DNA of 28,956 nt, from positions 1-28,956 of the IMG/VR virus record IMGVR_UViG_3300044678_001503; one strand, 5' to 3'. The notes beneath the pieces were generated by a model. The model was not told the origin of the DNA, made no database searches, and saw only the letters and a list, made by a program, of their open reading frames with translations. The position numbers and the translations under genes were made by a program. Every line of letters starts with the position of its first letter. Position 1 is the stretch's first letter. Below, in pieces: positions 8,340-16,935 of this stretch. The DNA is from a virus.

Positions 8340-8719
8340 TTAGTATGAAGGAACTGAACCCACATAATTTGCCAACGCCTGGAGCTGTTGAAAAGAATCT
8401 AAAGATTCTTTTTGAGCGCATGAACGAGCTTCGCCAAGCCTACGGGAAGCCCATGATCGTCACCTCGGGGCTTAGATCCGATGAGAAACAGGCAGAGCTT
8501 ATAGCGCAGGGCAAGACAAACGCCAAGTTCTCAAAGCACCTAGCAGGGGCAGCTTGTGACATCTCAGATCCTAAGAAGGAGCTTGCCAAGTGGTGTTTAG
8601 CCAACGAGGAAAAGCTCAAAGCTATCGGTCTTTGGTGCGAACACCCTGACTACACTTCGAACTGGATGCACTTCCAGATAATGCCTCCGATGTCGGGAAA
8701 AAGGTTTTTTATTCCATAG
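8336..8719 (+). CDS. Endolysin, M15-family peptidoglycan peptidase (127 aa)
   Basis: The protein matches the M15 (D-Ala-D-Ala carboxypeptidase-like, Peptidase_M15_3) pattern. Expected zinc ligands are His68 and Asp75 in SKHLAGAACDI and His112 in WMHFQI; Glu102 in GLWCEH is the likely catalytic acid/base. Substrate-side Ser44-Gly45-Leu46-Arg47 also fits the family. At 127 residues it is a single catalytic domain with no wall-binding module and no signal peptide, so export would need the holin-like proteins encoded just upstream. It would cut peptide bonds in peptidoglycan at the end of infection. It is the last gene of the lysis cassette; a 72-bp gap follows. Confidence 0.88.
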   Translation: MISMKELNPHNLPTPGAVEKNLKILFERMNELRQAYGKPMIVTSGLRSDEKQAELIAQGKTNAKFSKHLAGAACDISDPKKELAKWCLANEEKLKAIGLWCEHPDYTSNWMHFQIMPPMSGKRFFIP

Positions 8720-8791
8720 TTTTTTGGGTAATATAAGATAAATAACAGTCAAGGGGCCGATCATAGCCTCCATAGGGGATAGGGAGATAAG
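8720..8791 (+). promoter_or_regulatory. Gap between lysis and tail genes, possible promoter and strong RBS
   Basis: This is one of the longer gaps in the plus-strand block. It contains an AT-rich stretch (taatataagataaataa, about 8730-8746) that could serve as a -10 region, a weak GGGGC/GCCTC inverted repeat, and AGGGAGA as ribosome site for the gene at 8792. A separate promoter for the tail genes is possible but no clear -35 box is seen. Confidence 0.3.
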
Positions 8792-9169
8792 ATGGCAACT
8801 ACACTTTCATACGGCTATATTCAACCGCAGAACGGCGATCCAGGGTCTACTTGGTTTCCGGCGTTAAACTCTAACATCACACAACTTAACAACCACAACC
8901 ACGATGGAATTACCTCAGCTCCATTAGCGGCTACTTCTATTTCAGGAGCCTCTGCAAGCATCCCCTCTGGGTCTTGGTCATTGGTTGAAGCTGGGAAGTA
9001 TGAGCAAACTGTGAACGCTCCTGCCGGATTTAACATGACTCAGTATTCGATTACTTTTTATCTTTCTACAGGAGAGATTGTCGTACCGTCCATTCAGCAG
9101 CTTAGCTCGACTTCGTTTAAGATCTTCTCTCCCCTCAATACAATCTCTTACACGGCGGTATTCCGCTAA
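8792..9169 (+). CDS. Small tail/virion structural protein (125 aa)
   Basis: AGGGAGA precedes the ATG by a few bases. The N-terminal half contains YIQPQNGDPGSTWFPALN and a NHNHDGI motif; the C-terminal half is beta-rich and ends in SYTAVFR. Short proteins with the pattern SYGYxxPxxGDxGSxFFPALExN and a HDG motif recur beside tail nozzle genes in podovirus-like phages (from memory), probably as tail-associated virion proteins. The stop overlaps the start of the tail protein gene (TAATG at 9167-9171), consistent with coupled synthesis. Confidence 0.6.
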   Translation: MATTLSYGYIQPQNGDPGSTWFPALNSNITQLNNHNHDGITSAPLAATSISGASASIPSGSWSLVEAGKYEQTVNAPAGFNMTQYSITFYLSTGEIVVPSIQQLSSTSFKIFSPLNTISYTAVFR

Positions 9170-11439
9170 TGCCATTAGCTAACCAACAACTCGTAGTAGG
9201 CGATTTTACGGGAGGGATTACAGACTACACTCTGGATGCCGATCCTACGCAGTCTGCTACGCTTGAGAATCTTGTAATCAATAAAAACAAGAAACTTGAA
9301 ACGGTCTATGGAAGCGATATTTACAACGCTCTTTACCCACAGATCCCAGATGGAAACGCTAGGATCACAGGAGTGTTTAAGAGCCTCGACCCTCAGTTGT
9401 ATGTTACCTCTAGCCGCAAGATCTGGTGGCCCAATACTTCAGCTTGGACCGAACTTATCGGACCTACCGGAAACCCTGCTTTTTCTGTGGGGTCTACATC
9501 TACATTTGTAGCTACGTCTGAGTGGAACGGGCACACGTACGCTGTAAACTCTGACTATGCTACACCTATTAAAATCTTTAAAAACTCTTCTGGAGTACCT
9601 GTTGTTCGTACTGCTGGTCTTCCTGATCTGGCTAGTGCACCTGTCTGCACCCCTACAACCGCAGGATCTACTAATAGTTATGTTTATGCGTTTCATTATG
9701 AATATACCTACAACATAGCGGGTACGACTACATTTCAAGACTTTGGCCCAGTCACTTATGTGACCATGACTAACGGAGCAGTTATTTCAGGAACGCAGCC
9801 TGTAGCTATTTCAGTTATTCCCACACTCTCTAACGGCTCAACGCTGAACTATGAAACAGCAGTGGTTAAAGTATTTATTTATCGCACTATCAATAACGGC
9901 ATTACTTTTTACAAGATCGGTGAAGTAACAAACGGAACCGCTACATTTACGGATAATTTTACAGACGCACTCATCGTCAATAATCTGCTTCTTTACACTA
10001 ATGGAGACGTGCTCGATTACGATCCTCCTCCACAATGCAAATATGTTCACGTAGTAAATGGTGTTGCTTACTACGCAAATATTAAAGATGGGTCTAACTT
10101 CTATACAAATCAGATCCGTCAATCTATCCCAGGTGACCCCGACTCTGCCCCTGCTATTCTGACTATCGACCTCCTTGAAGAGATCGTGGGGATTTCGTCA
10201 TACAACGACAATCCAATAGTGTTTTCCAAGAAGCGAGTTTACCGTTTAAACGGAGGTTACGATGAACTCGGCCAGGGTCAAGTGACATTCGAGGACATCA
10301 CCAAAACGGTAGGCTGCATGAGCCACAACTCCATCGTACAGACCCGCTATGGTGTATTCTGGGCCGGAGACGATGGGTTCTATTGGACCGATGGATTTGA
10401 GTTTAAAAAAGTGTCGGATAGCTTGAACGAACGCTATAAGGAGCTTGTCCGTACCGACACTAAGAAATCCCGTATCTATGGGACTTTTGACACTGTAGAG
10501 AACAAGGTAATCTGGGCTTGCGCTCAAGACGACGCTGCGATTGATAATGACTGCCTATACAGCCTTGACCTTCGCTGGGGGATTGAGGAAGCAAGCACCT
10601 TTACTACTCGGGTAGGGGGCAGTTCGTTTGCTCCGACGGCTGTCATCTTCTACGGAAATGACTTTATCCGCTGTGACCGTAGAGGCTATGTGTTCAAGCA
10701 TAACTCAAGTTATGTGACCGATCCTAAGATTAACACCCTTGCTCCATACAGCACATGGCCTAAGCAAACCATTATACCGGTATACCAATCTACTATTTTC
10801 AATTTTGGATACCCAATGGTTCGCAAGTGGGTTCCAAAGATGCTTCTCTCAATGCAAAACGAGACGGATGTATCTGTTCAGATTAGTTCTACCAATGATA
10901 ACTCTACCCAGTCTGATGATCTTTTTGAAATTAGAGTTCGAGTAAACCTACTTTGGGGCGATATCTACTCTATTTGGGGCAGTGCAACTCCTAACTGGAA
11001 TGACAATAGCCTCATTGAACAGATGCGTCGCTTTCCTGCCGGAGGACTCCGTTGCTCGTTCAAACAGATCCAGATCACCCAGAGCTACACTAACATCTAC
11101 AACTCCGACACTTTCGGTACGGCAAACACAAACAGCTCCACCAAAGTGGCGACTATCGTGAACAACTGGCCCGCTGATTCGGTGGATTATTATATCTCTT
11201 TTGATACAGACAACTACGTAAAGCAGTACCTCGTCACGGCTATTAGCTCTACTCAGCTTACCTATTTAGATCCAACGACTACTCAGCCCACTCAGTCGAA
11301 TGTGAAGTGGCTAATCAAGGGATATCCAAAGGGTGAAATCTTCAACATTCTCTCATATATCCTGTATTATGCACCTCTAACTGATCAGTCTTACAAGACT
11401 TATAGAACAGAGCAGGATTCTACTGGGAGTAATTCATGA
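9169..11439 (+). CDS. Tail nozzle / tail tubular protein B-like (756 aa)
   Basis: The length and the beta-rich sequence full of Thr, Tyr and Asn match the large tail nozzle proteins of podoviruses (T7 gp12 or P22 gp10-like role). It begins LVVGDFTGGITDYTLDADP, a typical opening in which a list of virion values is laid out. A central part (residues about 285-425) reads like propeller blades: VNGVAYYANIKDGSNFYTNQ, then NPIVFSKKRVYRLNGG and YGVFWAGDDGFYWTDG. The head-tail adaptor gene follows after one small gene, as expected for a tail-tube pair. It would form the distal tube through which DNA leaves. The family name is inferred from order and length. Confidence 0.65.
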   Translation: MPLANQQLVVGDFTGGITDYTLDADPTQSATLENLVINKNKKLETVYGSDIYNALYPQIPDGNARITGVFKSLDPQLYVTSSRKIWWPNTSAWTELIGPTGNPAFSVGSTSTFVATSEWNGHTYAVNSDYATPIKIFKNSSGVPVVRTAGLPDLASAPVCTPTTAGSTNSYVYAFHYEYTYNIAGTTTFQDFGPVTYVTMTNGAVISGTQPVAISVIPTLSNGSTLNYETAVVKVFIYRTINNGITFYKIGEVTNGTATFTDNFTDALIVNNLLLYTNGDVLDYDPPPQCKYVHVVNGVAYYANIKDGSNFYTNQIRQSIPGDPDSAPAILTIDLLEEIVGISSYNDNPIVFSKKRVYRLNGGYDELGQGQVTFEDITKTVGCMSHNSIVQTRYGVFWAGDDGFYWTDGFEFKKVSDSLNERYKELVRTDTKKSRIYGTFDTVENKVIWACAQDDAAIDNDCLYSLDLRWGIEEASTFTTRVGGSSFAPTAVIFYGNDFIRCDRRGYVFKHNSSYVTDPKINTLAPYSTWPKQTIIPVYQSTIFNFGYPMVRKWVPKMLLSMQNETDVSVQISSTNDNSTQSDDLFEIRVRVNLLWGDIYSIWGSATPNWNDNSLIEQMRRFPAGGLRCSFKQIQITQSYTNIYNSDTFGTANTNSSTKVATIVNNWPADSVDYYISFDTDNYVKQYLVTAISSTQLTYLDPTTTQPTQSNVKWLIKGYPKGEIFNILSYILYYAPLTDQSYKTYRTEQDSTGSNS

Positions 11440-11774
11440 AGAAGAAGCTATACGTCTCTCAGCTAGAAGACCCCTACATGAAGGCCAACATGATCACCAT
11501 TGGGGAGGTGTTTTCTACCAACCCCTTTCTAAAGGGGCAGTGGCGCTTTCTGACTTTTGAAGTAACGACTTCTGGGACCGATATTACACTAGCCCATAAT
11601 TTTAACTTTACACCGGCTGATGTGATTGTAACTTCCGTCATTAACGGTACAATTACATTCAAGTACGCTAGTTTTGATAGGAACTTTTTAGTTTTTGACG
11701 CTACCGTAACTACCGCTCCGATGACCGTTCGGGCATTGATTGGCAGATACACAGAGGAGACTGTAAATGTATAG
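11436..11774 (+). CDS. Small virion protein between nozzle and adaptor (112 aa)
   Basis: The gene overlaps the nozzle gene by ATGA and the adaptor gene by 8 bases. The first 40 residues are polar; the rest is beta-rich (FEVTTSGTDITLAHNFNF, then PADVIVTSVINGTITFKY). The pattern LAHNLGFTPxDVIVTS is one I associate with small tail-fibre or tail-tip domains of phages. No signal or membrane segment is present. It is probably a minor tail protein assembling with its neighbours. Confidence 0.55.
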   Translation: MKKKLYVSQLEDPYMKANMITIGEVFSTNPFLKGQWRFLTFEVTTSGTDITLAHNFNFTPADVIVTSVINGTITFKYASFDRNFLVFDATVTTAPMTVRALIGRYTEETVNV

Positions 11775-12462
11775 CCCTACTTATTTAGAGCTTAAAACCT
11801 ACTTGGAGCAGGAGCTTGACCTCCAGGATGAGACGTTCATCACTCCGAATGAGATGATAGCGTACTTCAACGAAGCGGTGGACATGATCGAAAGCGCCAT
11901 CCACAACATCTACGAAGACTACTTCATCACCTACACTTCCTTGAACATCGTGAACGGGCAAGCAGCCTACTCGCTGCCTTCTGACATCTATGCGCAGAAG
12001 ATCCGGAGGATTCTTTACAATGACGGTGGGGCGTACAAGTACGAGATCAAAAGGGTCAAGAAACTCGAAGAGATCATGTTCATTGTGGCTCCTGATCTCT
12101 ATTCTTATATCATTACAAACGACTCTACAGCCGGGCTTAAGATTAACCTATTTCCGACACCGCAGGCTAATCAACCGTACGCTACGATTTGGTACATTCG
12201 TAATGCAAAAAGGTTTACTCAAGATACTGATGTTTGTGATATTCCTGAGTTTACTAATGTACTTGTTCAATTCGTTCGTTGGAAGTGCTTGAGCAAGGAA
12301 GGGCATCCGGATGCGCAACAAGCTGCTTCAGACTTGGATCGCATGAAGCAGGAGATGGTTGATACCCTTACTGCTCGTATTCCGGATGAGGACAATTTTG
12401 TTTTAAAGGACACTTCTTTCTATCGAGACTTCGATGACTGGAGATTTGGAGGGAACTATTAA
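11767..12462 (+). CDS. Head-tail adaptor / tail tubular protein A-like (231 aa)
   Basis: The N-terminal half is helical (FITPNEMIAYFNEAVDMIES, then IHNIYEDYFIT), followed by a beta hairpin with AYSLPSDIYAQKIRRILY and a C-terminal charged helix. This order of Phe-xx-xx-Glu-Met-IxxxNEA, YSLPSDxYxxKIR and a WYIRxAKRxT strand is typical of podovirus adaptor proteins that connect portal to nozzle. Length is about normal for the family (190-240). It lies directly behind the nozzle-like gene and shares TAATG with the next gene. Confidence 0.75.
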   Translation: MYSPTYLELKTYLEQELDLQDETFITPNEMIAYFNEAVDMIESAIHNIYEDYFITYTSLNIVNGQAAYSLPSDIYAQKIRRILYNDGGAYKYEIKRVKKLEEIMFIVAPDLYSYIITNDSTAGLKINLFPTPQANQPYATIWYIRNAKRFTQDTDVCDIPEFTNVLVQFVRWKCLSKEGHPDAQQAASDLDRMKQEMVDTLTARIPDEDNFVLKDTSFYRDFDDWRFGGNY

Positions 12463-13130
12463 TGGGTGACGGTGGCGGATTTAATTTTGCGGGGGCTCAA
12501 CAGCCTAAACCTAGTACAGCACAACCAGTCGAATCACCTGAAATGGTGCAATTGCGGCGGCAACTAGAATTACTGCAACAGCAAAATGCGGCTGAAAAGC
12601 AAAAACAAGAACTAGCTAAGTCAGCTATGCCTGAACTTACCTATAACCCTATTGAAGAAACAGTAGGTCCAGATGGTAAGAAGACCATCGGCATTCGCAA
12701 AGAGTTTCAGCTCGGTGGTCCTGAAGAGTTCATTACAAAAGAACGAGAAAGACTTGGGCTTGAAAAAGCTGCTGGGCTAGATCAACTTCGCCAAGAGCAA
12801 GCCATGAGAGAGGCTCAGCAACGAGCAAGCATGTCTACTAGGTTTGGAATGAAGGGTGGACCTTCGGCCCTTTCCAGGTACAGCATGAGAGACGCTATGC
12901 TTGCTAGACAGGGGCTTCTCGGACAACAAGCTAAAATGGGCGCAGAATTTGAATCAAACGCTGAAAAAATGCGTAAGGCTACTGAAGAAAAAAATCTTGA
13001 TACCCTTATGAAGTCTGTAACTGGCGTAGAGCAATTCAATCTTGATAAGTGGAAGAAGATGAAAGATGTAGAGGCTTCTAAAGTTCAAGCTGAAGCCACT
13101 AGAGCTTCTGGTGGTGGTGGTAAAAAATAA
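12462..13130 (+). CDS. Gln-rich internal virion protein candidate (222 aa)
   Basis: The sequence is rich in Gln, Lys and Glu with a heptad-like segment (MVQLRRQLELLQQQN, residues about 28-42) and a long helical C-terminal half ending in GGGGKK. A region about 120-150 (STRFGMKGGPSALSRYSMRD) is Arg/Met-rich. It has no membrane segment. It starts the run of ejection-protein-like genes after the adaptor and shares the TAATG overlap on both sides. A role as scaffold or internal virion protein is inferred from composition and place; no family is recognised. Confidence 0.6.
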   Translation: MGDGGGFNFAGAQQPKPSTAQPVESPEMVQLRRQLELLQQQNAAEKQKQELAKSAMPELTYNPIEETVGPDGKKTIGIRKEFQLGGPEEFITKERERLGLEKAAGLDQLRQEQAMREAQQRASMSTRFGMKGGPSALSRYSMRDAMLARQGLLGQQAKMGAEFESNAEKMRKATEEKNLDTLMKSVTGVEQFNLDKWKKMKDVEASKVQAEATRASGGGGKK

Positions 13131-13549
13131 TGCTTAAAGTAGTTCAAGTATCAAAAGATTTAATGGACAACAAGTTTCTCGAAGATCTTCACACAAGCAT
13201 CTTCGATGAAAAACTTCCGTCCGATTATTTCAGATACGATACTTGTCTAATCGCAAAGAATGAAAATGACGACCTAGTCTCCTATGCGTTGGTTCGGGAG
13301 GTTTCATCAGAGATGGTGGAGCTTGCCTGGGGTGGGACATCTAAGGAATACCGAGGCGTAGCTAGTAAAGTGGCTATGGAGCTTTTTACTAATGAATGCC
13401 TAGCTCATTATCCGTCAGTAATGTTTCAAACTTGGAATAAGAACATTAAGATGCTTAGGCTTGGTCTTGTTCACGGGTACATTGTTAACGGAACTAGAAT
13501 TGCAAATAACAACGAATTGTTTTTAATCTTAACTAAGAGGAGAGGGTAA
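13130..13549 (+). CDS. GNAT-acetyltransferase-like protein, T7 gp13-like position (139 aa)
   Basis: The fold signature is a GNAT N-acetyltransferase: strand DTCLIAKNENDDLVSYALVR, then VELAWGGTSKEYRGVASKVAMEL, where Gly-rich GGTSKEYRGVAS replaces the usual acetyl-CoA loop R/Q-x-x-G-x-G/A. It closes with FQTWNKNIKMLRLGLVHGY, a segment typical of phage GNATs. The length is close to T7 gp13 (138 aa by memory), a small protein encoded among the internal core genes; here too it sits between internal-virion-like genes. It may be a virion assembly factor rather than an active enzyme. No membrane or signal segment is seen. Confidence 0.65.
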   Translation: MLKVVQVSKDLMDNKFLEDLHTSIFDEKLPSDYFRYDTCLIAKNENDDLVSYALVREVSSEMVELAWGGTSKEYRGVASKVAMELFTNECLAHYPSVMFQTWNKNIKMLRLGLVHGYIVNGTRIANNNELFLILTKRRG

Positions 13550-13550
13550 A

Positions 13551-13946
13551 ATGGATCCAGTAACAGCTATGCTAATTATGGGGGGATTAAATGCGGGCAT
13601 GGGAGCGATGAAAGCTCAACAGGCCGCAAAGCAAAGACAATCCGAAGCTAATCTTAGAGCTGCTGAAATTGAAGCCTCGCCTTGGACTGGAAAACAAGCT
13701 AGTACTCAAATTCAAACGGCTTCTCCAAGTGTTTGGGCAGATATGCTTGGCGGAGCAGTAAGTGGTATTGGGCAAGCCCAGGCACTTCAAAATGCTGGCC
13801 TATTTAATACTCCAGGTAATCCTACTGCGCCTCAAATGATGGTGGGCGATGTTGAAGCTCCAACTTCTGTTTTAATGCCTCAAAGAAATCCACAGCAACA
13901 GGGTCTTTGGGGAAATATGATAGATCCACGAAAAATGATGGCTTAA
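13551..13946 (+). CDS. Small ejection-protein candidate (131 aa)
   Basis: GAGAGG precedes the ATG. The N-terminus is a short hydrophobic helix (TAMLIMGGLNAGMGAM), followed by an Ala/Gln/Arg-rich helix and SPWTGKQASTQIQTASPSVW, then a Gly/Ala segment (LGGAVSGIGQAQAL). The C-terminal third is Pro/Gln-rich and probably disordered. A short Ala/Gly-rich membrane-active protein following a gp13-like gene resembles the T7 gp14 role of forming a channel in the outer membrane. This is inference from composition and context. Confidence 0.6.
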   Translation: MDPVTAMLIMGGLNAGMGAMKAQQAAKQRQSEANLRAAEIEASPWTGKQASTQIQTASPSVWADMLGGAVSGIGQAQALQNAGLFNTPGNPTAPQMMVGDVEAPTSVLMPQRNPQQQGLWGNMIDPRKMMA

Positions 13947-13955
13947 GGAATTAGT

Positions 13956-14978
13956 ATGGCAACTCCAATTAATTACGCTGAAATGTTTTCTGATCCTGAA
14001 TTTTTAAGGCAAATGCAAGAAGCCCAAGCTGCTGCGGTGGCTCAAACCCCTATGCAACCACAAGTGCAGGGTATTGAAGCCCCGTCTATGTCTGCTTCTT
14101 TTTCTATGACTGAAATGCCTAAGTCTGAAAAAGAAATTCAAGCAGCTATTCGCCAAAAGTTCATGGAATCTCAAGCTCAACAAGAAGAACAGATGAAGCA
14201 ACAGAAGGCTCTTCTTGCTCAAGAGATGGAACGACAAAAACAGCTTGGAGTTCTTGGTCGTTTGGATCTTCGTCCATTTGCACAAGCTCTTCAGCAGTAC
14301 GGATCTACTACCGCAGTGGTTCCTACCTCGGCTCCAACAGATCGTTTGGACGCTATTAAACAACTTCAAGAGCAAATTCAAAGAGGGCAGCGTGGTCTTA
14401 CCCAAGATCAGATCGGGTTCCTTAGAACCATGATGGAAGATAAGAGAAATTCTCAATTAGGACAATCTCAAGAGAACTTTGACCTCCGACTTAGAAGCAC
14501 TATCAATAGTTCAGAAGAAGCTAAAAAAGTAAGATCAATTGGAGTTCTTAATCAAAAGCTTACTGCTCTTGAAGACATTGTTAATAAAACAGGCCCCACT
14601 TTAACAGGCGAAGAAAAAGCTAAACTTGATAGCACATTTGAGGATGCTAAAATGGCTATCAAAAATTCTTATGAACTAGGCGCTCTTACTGGCCCAGACG
14701 TGGGAATTATTGAAGGCGCTCTTGGGAAAAGTCCTACCTCTCTTGCAGGAATTGGAAAGTATGCAATTTCTGGAGGTAAAAAAGGTCTTATATCTAGGAT
14801 TGGTGGAGCAAGATCAAGAGCTATCAATGAAGGCAAAAGTCATTTAGAAAGTCTTAAGGCTGTGTTTCCGTATGAAAAAGCTTCTGGAATTTATTCTGAT
14901 TTAAATAAAAAACTAGAAATTCCTGAATCAGAGGCTGATAAAATCCGTAAAGAGATTAAAGCTCTTAAAGGAGAATAA
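13956..14978 (+). CDS. Gln/Lys-rich internal virion protein candidate (340 aa)
   Basis: AAGGA lies a few bases before the ATG. Residues about 1-130 are rich in Gln and Met with long helices (EQMKQQKALLAQEMERQKQ); residues about 190-250 form further charged helices. Near residue 240-270 is a segment with LGALTGPDVGIIEGALG that I associate with C-terminal parts of phage ejection or tape-measure-like proteins. No catalytic motif is visible. It ends with its TAA one base before the next ATG, and AAAGGAG inside its 3' end is that gene's ribosome site. Confidence 0.6.
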   Translation: MATPINYAEMFSDPEFLRQMQEAQAAAVAQTPMQPQVQGIEAPSMSASFSMTEMPKSEKEIQAAIRQKFMESQAQQEEQMKQQKALLAQEMERQKQLGVLGRLDLRPFAQALQQYGSTTAVVPTSAPTDRLDAIKQLQEQIQRGQRGLTQDQIGFLRTMMEDKRNSQLGQSQENFDLRLRSTINSSEEAKKVRSIGVLNQKLTALEDIVNKTGPTLTGEEKAKLDSTFEDAKMAIKNSYELGALTGPDVGIIEGALGKSPTSLAGIGKYAISGGKKGLISRIGGARSRAINEGKSHLESLKAVFPYEKASGIYSDLNKKLEIPESEADKIRKEIKALKGE

Positions 14979-16388
14979 ATGGCTACCAAGATGACTCCTG
15001 AAGAAAAACAAGCAAAAATTGCCCAGTTAGAAGCAAGACTTGCAGAAATCGAAGCTCCACAAGTACAAGAACCTGGAATAATGGACTACGCTATGCGTGG
15101 ACTTAACTATGCTGGGGGTCTTGGAAGAGCTGCTGTTGCAGGAGCAATGGAGCCTATTGTTGGAAAAGATCTTGTTTCTTTTGAACAAGCTTACAAAGGA
15201 GAAGTTCCAGCGGCTGCTGAGATCATGGAAAAAGCTGGAGTTCCCAACGTAGCTCTTTCCGAAGTGCTTCCTCAGATGTACTCCGAGACAGGTGAAGGGC
15301 TTGCTCTTGAAAAAGGGGGAATGTTTGATCCTACGGCTCGGGGGGCTGCGGGGCTTGCAGCAGATATTGCATTAGACCCTACTACCTATTTGGCAGCTCC
15401 TTTGAAAGCAGCTCAACTTGCTAGAGTTGGAACTACCGCAGGCAAGGCTTTAAAGCTAGGTGAGATCCTTATGAATCCTCTTGGCGAAGCTGTAGGAGCG
15501 GTGGGTAAAGGTCTTAAAAAAGGTGGAGAAGCTTTTTATAAGTCTGCTTTTGAAAAAGCAGATCGTGCTCTTGAAACTCGATATGGAAAAGGTTCTATTG
15601 CAGATATTTTAAAATCTGCTGGATTTAAAGGATCTGCGGAAGAAGCTTTAGCTAAGACCGCAGAGCTTAATCAGTCTTTTGGAACTAAAATTGGTAATTA
15701 TAGAACCGCTGCTGATGCTTCTGGGATTTTAGAAAAACCTTTAAATTTTGATGCTGCTGAAAAAGTAATTCAAAAATATAGGTCAGCTTCAGATCCTAAA
15801 ATGATGTCGATTGCGGATAATCTTCAAGAAGTTCTTGATAGCTATAAGAACATGCCTCCTAAAACAGCTACAGAACTAGCTACTGTAAAAAGGGTTAATC
15901 TTGATATGGCAGGAGGGGACACTGCATTTGATATGCTTAAATCTTCTCCAGATCGAGCTGAGTCAGAACTTCGTAGGGCTCTTGGAAAAAGTCTCGGTGA
16001 AGCGGAGGATTCGGCAGTTAAACAAGCATTGTCTCCAGAACAATATGCAGATTACCTTAAAACTAAAAAAGAATACGGAGTAACAACTAAATTTAGTCAA
16101 AAGCAACTTGCCACACTTGCTAATCGAGAAGCGGTTAGAACTGGTGTAGCTCCAAGTGCTGTAGATATTATGGGTATGGGGGCTGCTGCTGCTGCTGGAA
16201 GTCCTATTGGATTAGGAGCAATGGCTGCTAAAAAAGGTAGAGATATTTTACGCCTTACAGGTACTAAAACTCGTCTTGGCCCTATGATGGAAGCTGCTGG
16301 AGGGGGTATCCAAGCCACCGCAGCAAAGATCCCACCACAAGTTTGGCTTGAAATGTTACGATCTAAACCCGAAGGAGAACAGCAATGA
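14979..16388 (+). CDS. Ala-rich internal virion (ejection) protein candidate (469 aa)
   Basis: The N-terminus is a short coiled coil (KQAKIAQLEARLAEIEA), and the body is very rich in Ala, Gly and Lys. Weakly hydrophobic stretches occur near residues 40-60 (LNYAGGLGRAAVAGAM), 125-145 (GAAGLAADIALDP) and 405-425 (GMGAAAAAGSPIGLGAMAA), which could insert into membranes. No lytic transglycosylase motif is seen, unlike T7 gp16. The gene is the largest of the presumed ejection set and overlaps the next gene by ATGA. The role is inferred from composition and location. Confidence 0.65.
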   Translation: MATKMTPEEKQAKIAQLEARLAEIEAPQVQEPGIMDYAMRGLNYAGGLGRAAVAGAMEPIVGKDLVSFEQAYKGEVPAAAEIMEKAGVPNVALSEVLPQMYSETGEGLALEKGGMFDPTARGAAGLAADIALDPTTYLAAPLKAAQLARVGTTAGKALKLGEILMNPLGEAVGAVGKGLKKGGEAFYKSAFEKADRALETRYGKGSIADILKSAGFKGSAEEALAKTAELNQSFGTKIGNYRTAADASGILEKPLNFDAAEKVIQKYRSASDPKMMSIADNLQEVLDSYKNMPPKTATELATVKRVNLDMAGGDTAFDMLKSSPDRAESELRRALGKSLGEAEDSAVKQALSPEQYADYLKTKKEYGVTTKFSQKQLATLANREAVRTGVAPSAVDIMGMGAAAAAGSPIGLGAMAAKKGRDILRLTGTKTRLGPMMEAAGGGIQATAAKIPPQVWLEMLRSKPEGEQQ

Positions 16389-16681
16389 AGATGAATAAAG
16401 AACAAGAGCAAGAGCAGGAAATGGAACAAGAAGGTATGAACGGAATGGAGTCAGAAAAAGAAGATTCTGAATCCGAAGGCGAAGAGTACGGATCTAAAGA
16501 AGAGTCTGACTACAAAGCTCAGTGCGATGCTAACGACCTTCTCCGAGCTGCTGAAATTAAAGCAGACCCTATGCGCATGAAGGCGGCTCTTGAGATCCTG
16601 GGGCAGAAGAAAAAAGCAATCGACTCTATGGAAGAGCTGATGGCTGTACGCAAAGACAAGATGATGAAGAAGGAGTCCTAA
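16385..16681 (+). CDS. Strongly acidic small protein (98 aa)
   Basis: The first half is nearly all Glu, Gln, Ser and Met (EQEQEQEMEQEG, then SEKEDSESEGEEYGSKEES); the second half is a helical Lys/Ala/Met-rich region (LLRAAEIKADPMRMKAALEI). The acidic part is likely disordered. Overlap with the preceding gene (ATGA, 16385-16388) shows it belongs to the virion operon. It may be a scaffold-like, chaperone-like or packaged protein. No family is recognised. Confidence 0.55.
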   Translation: MKMNKEQEQEQEMEQEGMNGMESEKEDSESEGEEYGSKEESDYKAQCDANDLLRAAEIKADPMRMKAALEILGQKKKAIDSMEELMAVRKDKMMKKES

Positions 16682-16682
16682 A

Positions 16683-16925
16683 ATGTCTGATAAAAGAACA
16701 CCGTATAAAATGTCAGATAAAAGTATTTGGTTAAGTCTTTTAAGCAGATTAGGGGATAAACCATTAGATCAAATAGCTTATGAAAGCTTACAGGAAAGTA
16801 ATGGTACAATTCCCTATTATGGAGAATTAAACCAACCAAATTCGGAATTTAAAGGCGATTATCCATCTCAACTCATGGATATTTTAGAACCTAAAAGATT
16901 TCAGAATCTTAAAAAATCTCGGTAA
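16683..16925 (+). CDS. Hypothetical protein at the end of the late block (80 aa)
   Basis: GGAG lies within the preceding gene's end (16672-16675), then the ATG. The N-terminus repeats the tetrapeptide MSDK (residues 1-4 and 10-13), so the second Met could also be a start. The rest holds LSLLSRLGDKPLDQIAYESL and a Tyr/Pro-rich middle. Base composition is noticeably more AT-rich than the upstream genes. It is the last plus-strand gene before the convergent junction. No family is recognised. Confidence 0.5.
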   Translation: MSDKRTPYKMSDKSIWLSLLSRLGDKPLDQIAYESLQESNGTIPYYGELNQPNSEFKGDYPSQLMDILEPKRFQNLKKSR

Positions 16926-16935
16926 TAATTAAGGA

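Noticed and set aside
8766-8789. T7-like promoter end (ATAGGGGATAGGGAGA) ahead of the gene at 8792
   Set aside because: Only the GGGAGA end resembles a T7-class promoter. The conserved upstream part is absent, no second copy was noticed, and no phage RNA polymerase gene is in the window. The purine run is better explained as a ribosome site.
9439-10527. Minus-strand open frames within the nozzle gene
   Set aside because: They lack ribosome sites, are rich in Arg, Ser and Cys without domain features, and lie opposite a clear coding frame. They are shadows.
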